From DASWTL01 sp966250385 (GTDB taxonomy: Bacteria; Bacteroidota; Bacteroidia; Sphingobacteriales; Sphingobacteriaceae): a DNA stretch of 64,000 nucleotides. A program made the position numbers and the translations under genes. The notes below the pieces were generated by a model. It was not told the origin of the DNA. It saw nothing but the letters and a program-made list of their open reading frames with translations, and did not search any database. The stretch spans positions 124,001 through 188,000 of the forward strand of contig CBINHC010000009.1 in the NCBI GenBank assembly GCA_966250385.1. Direction: 5' to 3'. Below, one piece after another: positions 1 to 10,102 of the stretch (within the stretch, counting starts at the first letter, position 1; each line of letters starts with the position of its first letter).

Positions 1-2268
1 TCTGGTGAACAGCGTCCATCTGGCCGGCCAGACCCGGGCGGTTACCGGAACTTTCCAGGGACTTTCTTTCGACGAATTTATTCAGCAGCTGGAGAGACAG
101 ACCGGTTACAACTTCTATTATGAGCCCAAAAGCTTCGACAGCCTCCGGGTCACGCTCGTGGCAGATAACAAGCCGCTCCATGAGGTCTTCGACAGTCTAT
201 TTAACAGAACGGACTATCATTACGCTATCCATCAACACCGGGTCTTCCTGACCAGGGGCCGCAGAATCTATACCTCACTGCCCGGGCACCCTGCCCCGTC
301 GATTAAACAAGGTGAAGGCAAAACACCGCAGGTTGCCCTGACGGATCTTTTGGCGGACTGGTATCCGGAGGCGGATGCTCCCCAGGCATCCCTTGAAAAT
401 AAGCTTTATGAGATCGGGTCGAAAACAGCGCCTGCCACAGGGCACGCCACGATCAGGGGTTATGCGGTTGATGCGAAAACCGGGGAGCCGGTCGTCGGCG
501 CTGCCGTGTTCATCGAACAACCCCGAACCGGCATTACAACGGATAAATCCGGATTCTTCGCCCTTACCATACCCAGGGGGAGGCATATTTTGTACATCCG
601 CGGCTTAGGAATCCGCAATACGAGTCGCCAGATCATGCTCTATTCAGACGGCATGCTTAATCTCGAGATACAGCCCGAGGTAACATCCCTGCGGGAAGTG
701 GTGATTTCGGAAGAGCACACAGCGAACGTGAAGAATGTACAGATGGGAGTTGAAAAGATCAGCATCGCCACCATTAAGCAGGTGCCCGCTGTATTTGGCG
801 AAGCAGACGTTCTGAGAACGGTATTGGCCCTGCCGGGGGTAAAGTCTGCCGGCGAGGCAAGCACCGGCCTTAACGTAAGAGGCGGTACGTTGACCAGAAC
901 CTGATCCTGTTCAATGACGCGACTATCTACAATCCCGCCCACTTTTTCGGGCTGTTTTCCGCATTTAACCCGGAAATTGTCCGGGACGTCCAGCTTTATA
1001 AAAGCAGCATCCCTTCGAAATTCGGCGGCAGGTTGTCTTCAGTCCTTGAAGTGAGCAGCCGGGAGGGGAACAAGAAAGAATTCAGCGGAACAGCGGGCCT
1101 GGGTCTGTTGACCAGCCGTATGAACGTCGAGGGACCGTTTATTAAGGATAAAAGCTCATTCCTGTTCGGGGCCAGAACGACCTATTCCAATTGGCTGCTG
1201 AAAATACTCCCGTCCAAAGCAGGTTACAAGAACAGCGAAGCGTCATTCAGTGATGTCAATCTGCACCTGAGCCATAAGATAAATGCGAATAATGAACTTT
1301 ATCTCACGGCCTACACCAGCAATGACCGCTCCAACCTGAGCAGTGACACGGTTTACAGCTATAGCAACAGGAACCTTTCCCTGAAGTGGAAGCACCTTTT
1401 CGGCCCTAAACTGGTCAGTCATTTTACCGCGGGATATGACGGGTACGATTATGAGAACTACGCCGACAAAAATGCGATCGATGCCTTTAATCTTAATTTT
1501 GATATCAGCCAGCTGACAGCAAAAGGGGATTTCAGCTACTACCGGAATACCCGGCATACCGTGGACTTCGGTTTCAGTTCCATCAGGTACCAGCTGCACC
1601 CGGGAGCGTTCCTTCCTTCAGGAGCAGAGTCACTGATCATCCCGAATGTGGTTCCAGCTGAACAGGCTTTGGAGAGTGCCCTGTATCTGGGCAACCGCTA
1701 TGACCTGACCCGGCAACTATCGGTCGACTTCGGCCTGCGGTATTCGGTGTATAATTACCTCGGCCCGCAATCCGTCAGGATCTATGCGCCGGATCTTCCA
1801 AAGGACGAAACAAATACATTGGAAACCCGGACCTCTGGAGCCGGCGACTTCATTCATAACTACCAGGGACCGGAATACCGCCTTTCGGCCCGTTTTTCGC
1901 TAACCGATGATTTTTCGGTCAAAGCCGGGTATAATACCTTGCGGCAGTACATTCATATGCTTTCCAATACCACGGCTATCTCGCCGACCGATATCTGGAA
2001 GCTCAGTGATCCCAATATCAGACCACAGCGCGGGGACCAGGTGTTACTGGGGCTTTATAAGAACTTCAGTTCCAATGCAGTTGAAACGTCCGCGGAAGTG
2101 TACTATAAAAATTTGAAAGACTACCTCGACTACAAAAGCGGGGCCGTCCTGATATTAAACCACCATATCGAAACCGACGTCTTTAATGCACGGGGCAAGG
2201 CCTATGGCGCCGAGGTCATGGTAAAAAAAATGTCCGGAAAATTCAACGGCTGGGTTAGCCGCACGATG
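1..2268 (+). pseudogene. STN-type TonB-dependent receptor, 5' partial, frameshifted and 3'-truncated
   Basis: Remnant of an outer-membrane TonB-dependent receptor. The frame is open at the left edge, so the start lies outside the window. Reading in, one sees an STN (secretin/TonB short N-terminal) domain (FDEFIQQLERQTGYNFYY), a carboxypeptidase-like regulatory domain at about residues 150-225 (GEPVVGAAVFIEQP), then the plug (FGEADVLRTVLALPGVKS). The frame breaks between 887 and 892: restoring one G after the GGT ACG codons gives the expected VDQNLILFND, and the barrel continues in another frame (KFGGRLSSVLEVSSREGN). The barrel then stops after KFNGWVS at about 2259. The intact paralogue at 16536 has roughly 155 more residues there. 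What follows belongs to a different gene in a different frame. STN-type receptors usually pair with FecI/FecR regulators, which would lie upstream. Family assignment is firm; whether the lesions are biological or assembly errors is open. Confidence 0.88.
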
Positions 2269-2752
2269 CGTCGCCGACTTTCCGCTGGTTCATATCCCGA
2301 ATGATGCTGAAAAACTGGGGCACCGGTACAGCATTCTGGTCAGGCAGTATGCGCTTACCCGAGATGGCTTCGAATATCTCCAGCGAATGAAAAAGAACTC
2401 TGAACAAATGGGATCCGTGTTCGACCCGCAACCCTCGGAATCAACCGGCAATCTCCATTGCATCTCAAACCCGGAGGAGCCCGTCATTGGCTACATCATA
2501 GTCAGCCCGGTTTATGAAAGACGGATTTTTATTGACCGGGCCGAAGTTTCGGGATGGAACTTCCAGCTTCCGTGCTCGATGGGCTTTGCCTACAACACGC
2601 GGGATAGCATAAGGGCGGTCTTCGAAGGAGGTGCCAATATACCGGCGGACGCCGTTTGGGAGGATGGCAGAACAACCGGTTACTTTTATTCAACCAACCA
2701 GTGTATGGACTGCCGGATCACCGGGAGCAGCGTTAAACCCGATTTCTGGTAA
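2269..2752 (+). pseudogene. DUF4249 lipoprotein, C-terminal remnant fused to receptor remnant
   Basis: C-terminal half of a DUF4249 protein, the lipoprotein partner usually encoded just after a Bacteroidota TonB receptor. The frame can be read from about 2270 (DFPLVHIPNDAEKLGHRYS, then ILVRQYALTRDGFEYLQ) through the diagnostic GSVFDPQPSESTGNLHC and EEPVIGYI to the terminal CMDCR and KPDFW. The N-terminal half, including signal peptide and lipobox, is missing, and nothing resembling a start precedes it: the sequence upstream is receptor barrel. The receptor tail and the lipoprotein head therefore appear to have been removed together by one deletion with its junction near 2260-2275. The stop is one base from the next ATG (TAATATG), so the original three genes formed an operon. 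Probably non-functional. Confidence 0.85.
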
Positions 2753-2753
2753 T

Positions 2754-5177
2754 ATGATTTTTAATAAGATGCTTGACTCGTTATCTGGTTTCGCCCGGCA
2801 GGTTATCCTGATCTTCGGCTTCGTTCTCACGACTGCTCACGGATCTGCGCAAACGGATCCCCTTTCGGAGATCACCCAAAAATTCGATACTCACCGAAAG
2901 GCCCGCCTGCAGGAAAAGCTCTTCCTTCACACGGACAAAGGCTTTTACCTGGCCGGGGAGATCATGTGGTTCAAGGTCTATTCCGTTGACGGAACCTTTC
3001 ACCGGCCGCTCGACCTGAGTAAGGTGTGCTATGTGGAGGTTCTCAATATGGATAACAAGCCGGTATTGCAGGCAAAGATTCAACTCCTGGACGGATCCGG
3101 GAACGGTTCGTTCTTTTTGCCGTTGACGCTTGCCTCCGGCTCATACCTGATCACAGCCTACACCTCCTGGATGAAGAACTCCCCCGAGCAATACTTCTTT
3201 AGGAAGCAGGTCATGGTAATCAATTCGCTGATGCCAGGCGAAAAGACCGATAGGCCCGCCAAAAGAGAATACGACATCCAATTTTTTCCGGAGGGCGGAA
3301 ACCTGGTTCAGGGTATCCGCAGTAAGGTAGCATTCCGGGCAGTTAACGAAGAAGGCCGCGGGATAGACTTCAGAGGCTATGTCGTGGATCAGCAGAAGGA
3401 CACCGTTTCCTCGTTTGCCTCCCTGCGTTTCGGCATCGGCAGCTTTACATTCACGCCGCAACCAGGCGCGGCATACAAGGCCATACTCAGACTTCCGGAC
3501 GGCGAAATCATTGTAAAGGACCTGCCTGTATCCTATCCTTCAGGATATGTAATGAGCCTGAACGAACGCCCGGACCGGCAGGTTGAGGTAAACGTCCGGT
3601 CGGCAGGCATGCAGCAGGACAGCGCAGTTTACCTTTTTATTCACACCCGGCAGCAGATGGTCCTTGGAGAAAAACTCCGATTACAGCAGGGTGCAGCAAG
3701 CTTCATAATAAACCGCGATTATCTCCGGGGCGGGATCTCACATTTCACGGTATTCAATCAGGACGGAAAGCCATTGGCCGAGCGCCTGTTTTTCAAACGA
3801 CCCGTCCAGGGAATCGTACTGGACGTTTCGACCGATCAGCCGGTGTATGGCACCAGAAAGAAGGTGACCGTAGATATCCGGGTTCCGGACACAACGAAGC
3901 TAGGCCGACATGCCGACCTTTCGATGTCGGTGTATGACGCAAGCATACCCGCCCAGCCGACCGAGAATGATATTTTCAGCTATGTATGGCTAACCGCAGA
4001 TCTGAAGGGCCAAGTCGAATCACCGGAATCTTATGTCTATGACCAAAGCCCGAACTCCGGCCAGGCCCTGGACAACCTGATGCTGACCCATGGATGGCGG
4101 CGTTTCCGGTGGGAGGATATCCTGCAGGGGAAGGGCGCGTCCGTGCAGTATCTGCCTGAAAACCTGGGACACATTATTCAGGGCAGGGTGATCACCAAAC
4201 GGACCGGTGCTGGCGCCGAAGGCGTGGTCGCCTACCTCTCGGTACCTGGAAAGCGAGTCCAGCTTTACACGTCGAAAAGCGGGCCTGACGGAAAGATCAG
4301 CTTTGTTACCAGGGATTTCTACGGCCCCGGTGATATCGTCGTCCAGACAAATGCACCCCAGGACAGCTTGTATGAGGTACTGATCGATCTACCGTTCCGG
4401 AAACCGGCGGACGAGCCGGCACTGCCTGCTGTCCGGTCTTCTTCTATACCGGCCGACTTGCTGGTGAATCAGAGCATCAACATGCAGGTGCAGCATATCT
4501 TCTCAGGAACCCGGATGATGAATTTCATTACTCCGGCAGTCGACAGTACGGCATTTTACGGGCCGCCCGATAAACGGTACCGGCTTGCTGACTTTGTGAA
4601 GTTCAGAACCATGGAAGAGGTTTTGCGGGAGTACGTGGTAGAGGTCGTAGTAAGACGAAACCGGGGCATTTATAGGCTGTGGGTGCCCGTTATCGACTAC
4701 GACGGAGACGTTAAGATGAAGGCTCCTACCCTGTTCCTGGACGGCGTGCCGATATTTGACCGGGGCAACAAGATCATTGCTTTCGACCCGGCCAGGCTGG
4801 AATCGATCGAAGTTTCCGAAAAGACGTCTTACCTGGGGCCGGCGACCTTTACCAGCATCGTCAACTTCAGGACGCAAAAAGGCGACCTCGGCGGCTTCGA
4901 CCTCGGTTCAAATGCAAGTATCCTGGGCTATGAGGGATTGCAGCTGTCCCGCGAATTCTATGCTCCGAGATACGATTTGGTCGCCGAATCATCTGCCCAT
5001 CAACCGGATTTCCGGAACGTACTGTACTGGTCTCCGGAAATCAGGACGGATAAGGACGGAAATGCCACGGTAAGCTTTTACACCTCAGATCAGGCAGGCA
5101 AATATAAGATCACTATCAACGGAATAACCAGTGAAGGAGAGGCGCTCAGCAAGTCGGTACTGTTCGAGGTCAGATAA
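2754..5177 (+). CDS. Secreted MG2-domain (macroglobulin-like) protein with plug-like C-terminal region
   Basis: A protein of about 807 aa of the type found downstream of TonB receptor/DUF4249 pairs. The start at 2754 is preferred over longer in-frame options because it lies one base after the DUF4249 stop and begins a signal peptide (hydrophobic core LIFGFVLTTAHGSAQ). The N-terminal part carries the macroglobulin MG2 signature of these proteins (LFLHTDKGFYLAGEIMWFKV). Further strands include FFPEGGNLVQGI and LMLTHGWRRFRW. Near residues 650-720 there is a plug-like stretch (PTLFLDGVPIFDRGNKI), and the end has the macroglobulin-like SPEIRTDKDGNATVSFYTSD. It is probably exported to the outer membrane or periplasm; substrate unknown. 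The gene is intact although both upstream partners are broken, so it may be losing its function or be driven from elsewhere. Confidence 0.78.
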   Translation: MIFNKMLDSLSGFARQVILIFGFVLTTAHGSAQTDPLSEITQKFDTHRKARLQEKLFLHTDKGFYLAGEIMWFKVYSVDGTFHRPLDLSKVCYVEVLNMDNKPVLQAKIQLLDGSGNGSFFLPLTLASGSYLITAYTSWMKNSPEQYFFRKQVMVINSLMPGEKTDRPAKREYDIQFFPEGGNLVQGIRSKVAFRAVNEEGRGIDFRGYVVDQQKDTVSSFASLRFGIGSFTFTPQPGAAYKAILRLPDGEIIVKDLPVSYPSGYVMSLNERPDRQVEVNVRSAGMQQDSAVYLFIHTRQQMVLGEKLRLQQGAASFIINRDYLRGGISHFTVFNQDGKPLAERLFFKRPVQGIVLDVSTDQPVYGTRKKVTVDIRVPDTTKLGRHADLSMSVYDASIPAQPTENDIFSYVWLTADLKGQVESPESYVYDQSPNSGQALDNLMLTHGWRRFRWEDILQGKGASVQYLPENLGHIIQGRVITKRTGAGAEGVVAYLSVPGKRVQLYTSKSGPDGKISFVTRDFYGPGDIVVQTNAPQDSLYEVLIDLPFRKPADEPALPAVRSSSIPADLLVNQSINMQVQHIFSGTRMMNFITPAVDSTAFYGPPDKRYRLADFVKFRTMEEVLREYVVEVVVRRNRGIYRLWVPVIDYDGDVKMKAPTLFLDGVPIFDRGNKIIAFDPARLESIEVSEKTSYLGPATFTSIVNFRTQKGDLGGFDLGSNASILGYEGLQLSREFYAPRYDLVAESSAHQPDFRNVLYWSPEIRTDKDGNATVSFYTSDQAGKYKITINGITSEGEALSKSVLFEVR

Positions 5178-5234
5178 GATGAGGCGTCCGGTCCTGGTCC
5201 CGATCTGGCAAATTTCCCGGCAAAAAGGTTCCGG

Positions 5235-5900
5235 TCAAACCTCGAAAACCACGGATTCCGGAGCGGCCCTGAGTTTGACGAGCGTGGTCTGCAGCGCCTC
5301 GACCATGGCGGGCGGGCCGCACAGGTAAAAATGCCGGCTGAAATCCTCGATGTGGCTGGTCAGGAACTGCTCATTGATATAGCCCTGGTGAAATTTGCTG
5401 GTTGGCTGATCGGTAACCGTAAAAACGGCGTCAGCGCCCAGCATGGCAGTCAGTTCGTCCCGCAAAATGATATCGGCTTCCGTCTTGTTCGAAAAGAACA
5501 GCTTGCTGCCGGCCAGCTTATCCTCCTTCTTTAGCTGCCTGAAGATAGCCAGGAACGGAGTTATGCCGGCACCGCCGGCAATAAAATATCCGGGTCCCTT
5601 ATAGGAAATGGCGCCCCACGGGTCATCAATGATCAGCTCGTCGCCTGCTTTCAGGCGATCCAGCTCATGGGTAACACCTTCATGATCCCGGTAAGACTTT
5701 ATGGTTAATTCCAGGAAGGGATCCTCATTGAGCGATGTAAAGGTAAACGGCCTTTTCTCCTGCTCAAGGCCGGGCTTGCTGACCGAGACGTCAGTAGCCT
5801 GGCCGGGAACGTAAGCGTACTGTTCCGGCTTCTCACACCGGAACCGTTTTACGTCAGGTGTCAGGGTCTTGATTTCAAGAATGCTGATTTTGTGCTCCAT
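5235..5900 (-). CDS. FAD/NAD(P)-binding oxidoreductase (ferredoxin reductase-like)
   Basis: A 221-aa flavoprotein of the ferredoxin-NADP reductase superfamily, probably cytosolic, moving electrons between NAD(P)H and an unidentified acceptor. The FAD-binding barrel comes first, with RPFTFTSL as the flavin-binding RxxS/T-type motif. It is followed by the nucleotide-binding half with GGAGITPFLAIF (pyridine nucleotide pyrophosphate) and the C-terminal YLCGPPAMVEAL. There is no 2Fe-2S domain, unlike the longer reductase at 22740, so it needs a separate electron partner. It stands alone, convergent with the MG2 gene and divergent from the kinase gene at 6104. No copy of the nine-site operator lies upstream. 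Confidence 0.85.
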   Translation of the reverse strand: MEHKISILEIKTLTPDVKRFRCEKPEQYAYVPGQATDVSVSKPGLEQEKRPFTFTSLNEDPFLELTIKSYRDHEGVTHELDRLKAGDELIIDDPWGAISYKGPGYFIAGGAGITPFLAIFRQLKKEDKLAGSKLFFSNKTEADIILRDELTAMLGADAVFTVTDQPTSKFHQGYINEQFLTSHIEDFSRHFYLCGPPAMVEALQTTLVKLRAAPESVVFEV

Positions 5901-6103
5901 GCCGATAATTTTTCTTTGGGCGGATTGCGATCACTCATTTGCCGCTTACCTTAAGACACTGATCCGGTATGCCAAAAGCGGCCATATGGTATCCTTCTTT
6001 ATGGAGTGTGGAGGCGCTGGAAAGGTTACAGCATCATTAATTTAATCAAATTATTATTGCTAAATTAAAGTAGTCAATTGGCTAAGACCAAGATTGCACA
6101 AAG

Positions 6104-8668
6104 ATGAATCACATTGGCGATTTTGTGCAGCCATCGCATCTGCACGATAATGAAAGCGTGGAACTCCTGATGCATACTATTGAGAGCGTTACAGGCCTGG
6201 GCTCATACCTCGTAGACTTAGGTTCGAACCGGATTTCGCTCTCGGAGGGCATGTACAGACTCCTCGGAGAAGACAGGAATTCCGTGGAACCGGACCCCGA
6301 TTTCTTCGATTCCCGATCGGATCCTGACGATATTGAAAAGATACGTCTGGCGCTTGAGCAGGCGCGAAAAGACAAGCGCCCGTACCACTACACCCGCCGC
6401 ATCAGGCGTAATGACGGCGAATGGAGGACGCTGGAATGTCACGGCCGGATAATTACCAATGTCGAAGGAAATGCTGTGAAACTATTTGGCGTCGTCCAGG
6501 ATATCACGGAAAGGATAACAGCCGAACAGCCACCGGGCAAAGGCGAGAGACTGCTGCAAGCCACCATGGACAGTTCCCTGGATATGATACAGGTATGGTC
6601 TGCGGTGCGAAACGAGCAGGGAGAGATCACCGACTTTCTATGCGTATTGACCAACAAAAAATCTGAGGAGTTTTATGGAGACGTAGTGGGAAAAAGTCTT
6701 TTGATCTGCAATCCGGGAGGATCCGGCATCTTCGACATATTTAAGCGGGTAGTCGAAACCGGCATTCCGGACCAGCGCGAACGGTACTTCACGCATGAAA
6801 AGTTTAGCGGCTGGTATTACCAGTCAACGGTAAACCTGAACGACGGTGTTGTCACCACCATCTCCGACATTACTGCACGAAAAAGGACAGAGAACGAATT
6901 AGCGGAAAGCAAGGCTCTGCTTCAGGACATCATAGATGCCCCCAACATCGCCATCGCTGTACTTAGAGCCGTTAGAAATGAACAGGGTGAAATCGTAGAC
7001 TTCATTCATGACTACATCAACCGGGCAAGCCTGGACCTGCTTGGAGGAGAAGATTTTACGGGAAAGTTTTTTTCTGCACATGGCGAAAATGCGCGCATGC
7101 AGATGCCGCGGCTGACCGAGGCCCTTGAAACCGGCCATGGTAATCAATATATCCGGGAGGCTGATTTCCGGGGACGTAAAGTTTTTTTTGCCATTACCAA
7201 TACCCCCTTGGATGATTACCGTCTGGTCCATACCTGTGAAGATGTGACAGATCGCCGGAGCGCCGAGGAACAAATCCGGACAGCGAACGAACGCTTACAA
7301 GCTATGCTCGATGGCTCGTTGTATTACACCCAGGCCTTCCGGGCCATAAGAGATGAATCCGGAACCATCGTCGACTTCGAGTGGGTTTTTACGAACCGAA
7401 AGTGGAACCTGCTCTATGGAAATGCAATCGGAAAAAAGATGCTGCAGCAAAACCCCGCAGTGGTAGAAACAGGCTTGTTCGACAGTTATGTAAAGGTGGT
7501 TGAAACCGGCGAACCGGTCGATGCGGAGTTCTACTATTCGCACGAGCAGTTCCATCACCAGTGGTTTCATCATACGGTGGTGAAGATGGGGGACGGCGTC
7601 GTGATCAACACGGAAGACATTACGCAAAGGAAAATGGCGGAGCAGGAAATCATAGACAAACAGGCATTACTGGAATCGGTACTGAACAATACGGAAAGCT
7701 GCATCATGCTTTTGAAACCGATCAGGGACGAGCTCGGGGCCATCATCGATTTTGAATATGTATACACCAACGACCGAACACTGGAATCGGTGAACCGGCA
7801 AACACTTGCCGGTAAGACAATAACCGGGGTGTTTCCGGAATTAAAGGAATCGGAACTCCTGAAAAAATATGCACGGGTTGCCGAAACAGGTGAAAGTCTC
7901 AAAGAGGAAATCGACATTCTTCCGTACGGGTTTCCGGTGTGGGCGCAGGTTTTTGCCCAGAGGTTCGGCGATGGTATACTGGTAACCTACTTCGACATCA
8001 CGGAACGGAAAATTACAGAATCAAAGCTCCGGAGTATCGAAGAGGAGCAGCAGAAGGCCATCCTCAACGCCGTCATGGAGACGCAGGAGGAAGAACGAAG
8101 ACGTACGGCTGAAGTTTTACATAACGAGTTCGGCCAGTTGCTGATTGCCACGAAGTTCAGTATTCGGAACAGCTCAAGGGAAGCGGAACGTTTACTGGAT
8201 ACCGCGGTTGAATTAGTGCGCGGAATATCGGGTGAACTGATGCCGCAAACGCTTCAGGACTTCGGGCTTGAAACCGCATTGAAAGACCTTTTTAAATCCA
8301 AGCTAGGCGATGCCAAAATGAGGTATACGCTGCAGATAAGCGGCCTGAGGCCAAGAATCAGTCCGGCCATGGAGATCGCTGTCTTTCGGATCCTGCAGGA
8401 AATCGTAAACAATATTGTCAAGCATTCCAAAGCAAGCTTTGTAACCGCAGAGATCCGCGCAGGAACAAAAAAGGTTGAAGTTCGGATAACAGACGATGGC
8501 ATCGGAATGTCCGATGTAGAAGGGAAAAGAGAAAAGAAGAGCTTCGGACTGAGCTATATTTTCAACAGGGTGCACTTGTTAAAGGGCCGAATAGAAGTGA
8601 ACTCGAAGGTGAATGAGGGAACCAGCTTCTGCATAATCATTCCGCTCACGAATGATTCCAAGAATTAA
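6104..8668 (+). CDS. Multi-PAS sensor histidine kinase (NarX/HisKA_3-like)
   Basis: An 854-aa soluble kinase without visible membrane segments. About five PAS units occupy residues 20-645. The first resembles a PAS_3/PAC unit (EWRTLECHGRI, then FGVVQDITER). The next four are mutually similar, each with a variant of AVRNEQGEIxDF and ending in a DIT-type linker (SDITARKR, EDVTDRRS, EDITQRKM, FDITERKI), which points to internal duplication. The dimerisation/phosphoacceptor helix reads EEERRRTAEVLHNEFGQLL with His673. The residue after the His is Asn rather than the usual Asp. The HATPase domain follows (EIVNNIVKHSKA, ITDDGIGM, FGLSYIFNRV, GTSFCIIIPL). No response regulator adjoins it, so it is an orphan whose signal could be redox or a small ligand. 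Residue positions are approximate except His673. Confidence 0.9.
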   Translation: MNHIGDFVQPSHLHDNESVELLMHTIESVTGLGSYLVDLGSNRISLSEGMYRLLGEDRNSVEPDPDFFDSRSDPDDIEKIRLALEQARKDKRPYHYTRRIRRNDGEWRTLECHGRIITNVEGNAVKLFGVVQDITERITAEQPPGKGERLLQATMDSSLDMIQVWSAVRNEQGEITDFLCVLTNKKSEEFYGDVVGKSLLICNPGGSGIFDIFKRVVETGIPDQRERYFTHEKFSGWYYQSTVNLNDGVVTTISDITARKRTENELAESKALLQDIIDAPNIAIAVLRAVRNEQGEIVDFIHDYINRASLDLLGGEDFTGKFFSAHGENARMQMPRLTEALETGHGNQYIREADFRGRKVFFAITNTPLDDYRLVHTCEDVTDRRSAEEQIRTANERLQAMLDGSLYYTQAFRAIRDESGTIVDFEWVFTNRKWNLLYGNAIGKKMLQQNPAVVETGLFDSYVKVVETGEPVDAEFYYSHEQFHHQWFHHTVVKMGDGVVINTEDITQRKMAEQEIIDKQALLESVLNNTESCIMLLKPIRDELGAIIDFEYVYTNDRTLESVNRQTLAGKTITGVFPELKESELLKKYARVAETGESLKEEIDILPYGFPVWAQVFAQRFGDGILVTYFDITERKITESKLRSIEEEQQKAILNAVMETQEEERRRTAEVLHNEFGQLLIATKFSIRNSSREAERLLDTAVELVRGISGELMPQTLQDFGLETALKDLFKSKLGDAKMRYTLQISGLRPRISPAMEIAVFRILQEIVNNIVKHSKASFVTAEIRAGTKKVEVRITDDGIGMSDVEGKREKKSFGLSYIFNRVHLLKGRIEVNSKVNEGTSFCIIIPLTNDSKN

Positions 8669-8824
8669 ATGCCATCCGCGCTCTTATCTGAGTCTGCCAA
8701 ATAGCGGCCGGAACACGAACTGGTCAGACCAGCTGAACCTTCCCAAGGGAACTGCACAATGTTCCTGAAACAGGGCGGCCAGCGCCCCCCGCTGATCCGG
8801 AAAGCAATGGATTTGTGATAGCGC

Positions 8825-9345
8825 TCATTTCTGTTTGTGCGTGGCCCGGTATGCCGTGGTATAGGGATGTTCAACGGCTGTATTTTCCTTGAGGATATGC
8901 ATGACGGTCCATCCCCCGGCCTTCAGGCAATCGGATATTATCGCCCGGTGGCAGCGCCACCACAGGGCCTCTGAGCACATATACGCGACACGGCGATGGA
9001 TGGCGACTTCCTTCAGTTCGCTAAGTGCCGACCTGAAGTCAAGGGTTTCTGCATAATCTGCGCAACCCCGGAACGCTTCATTCCGCCAGATGGTGTTTCC
9101 GGAGTCCGGCTTAGGCTTTCTCCTGCCGCCCAGGGCAGGCTGAGGCAGATAGGTGATTCCGGATTCGGCAAGATACTGTTCTAACGCATCCACATTGAAT
9201 TGGGGGTACTTTCTGGATCCGGGAAACCTCCTGACATCGGCAAGCACTTCGACATCAAAAGATACGAGCGCTGCAGGAACCCCTGCCGCGTTCTGGTAGA
9301 ATGACCGATCGTCCAGATTATTTTGTCCTCTGCTTGTTGAGCCAT
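8825..9345 (-). pseudogene. DUF488 family protein, single-base frameshift
   Basis: A DUF488 gene split by one frameshift. The N-terminal frame gives IIWTIGHSTRTRQGFLQ, the classic start of the family. The rest is in another frame: LADVRRFPGSRKYPQFN, ALGGRRKPKPDS, and the Cys/His segment MCSEALWWRCHRAII. Inserting a single G near 9277 turns the junction into GFLQALVSFDVEVLADVR, so the lesion is loss of one G from a GG pair, the same kind as in the receptor pseudogene at 887-892. The start is taken at 9345; an in-frame ATG at 9378 is possible. DUF488 proteins are small cytosolic proteins of unknown biochemical role. Either the gene is dead or the base is a sequencing error. Confidence 0.85.
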
Positions 9346-9539
9346 GACCACACGCCTATGACCAGACAACATGGACAACGTGGAAACGTTTGTAAGAGCA
9401 GGTTCGAATCGCCAGGCTGGAAGTCAGGTTAGGCGGGCTCTGATCGATCAGGTTCTGACCGCGGTAACAGGTCCCCGGATCAGCCGGGGAACCAGTACAT
9501 GCAGTCATTTTCCGGCAGGAAAAAGTCGAAGGCTATTAA

Positions 9540-10034
9540 TTATTCCAGGGGCGTCTTGATAATGACATCAGTCTGACTTTTCCCTTCTAAACTGATCTCC
9601 TCCCCGCTTAGCCAGAGCTTTTCATACCCGATGGATCCTTCTGTTTTCCTGATTTTGACCTGGATGGTATCAGGGGCGTAACCCTCATACTCCAGAATGT
9701 TGGTCGATATCTCACCATTGGCAACATCGTGGTTCAAAAAGACTTCCACGACATACTCGTTCGACGAATGATCCTTATGAATAAATAAGCCTTTCGGAAA
9801 ATCCAGGTTCTCCTTGAAAAATTCAACTTTTTGGTTATCCACCATATAATAAAGCCTGGTATTGGCCATATTAATCTGTCCCGCATTAGCGGGATTTAAC
9901 AAGTCTGTCCCTTGGGGAGACCTCATTTTCAGGTACACTTTAGACATCAGCGAATCGTTGCCTTGAGCATCGTCCTTCTTACAGGCGTGCAGCCCGATAA
10001 GTAGAGTAAACATCAATAAAATTCGAATTTTCAT
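9540..10034 (-). CDS. Small lipoprotein of unknown function
   Basis: A 164-aa protein with a clear type II signal peptide: a positively charged start, a hydrophobic core, and the lipobox LIGLHAC with the lipidated Cys at residue 18, followed by KKDD. The remainder is beta-rich (VYLKMRSPQGTDLL, RLYYMVDNQKVEFF, YEGYAPDTIQVKIRK) with no domain I recognise. It lies 68 bp downstream of the DUF4932-like gene on the same strand, so the two are probably co-transcribed. A 6-bp GC hairpin (CCCCGG at 9473-9478, CCGGGG at 9484-9489) lies downstream and could end the transcript, although it has no T tract. Confidence 0.7.
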   Translation of the reverse strand: MKIRILLMFTLLIGLHACKKDDAQGNDSLMSKVYLKMRSPQGTDLLNPANAGQINMANTRLYYMVDNQKVEFFKENLDFPKGLFIHKDHSSNEYVVEVFLNHDVANGEISTNILEYEGYAPDTIQVKIRKTEGSIGYEKLWLSGEEISLEGKSQTDVIIKTPLE

Positions 10035-10102
10035 AACTGTGAAATTGTGATTTATGGATCTTATTATTGGCTATGCATAGTTAATTGTCGGCGTCTACGG
10101 GC

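Noticed and set aside
8665..8874. A 69-codon open frame on the minus strand next to the DUF488 gene
   Set aside because: No protein-like composition or motif, and it overlaps the DUF488 coding end in another frame.
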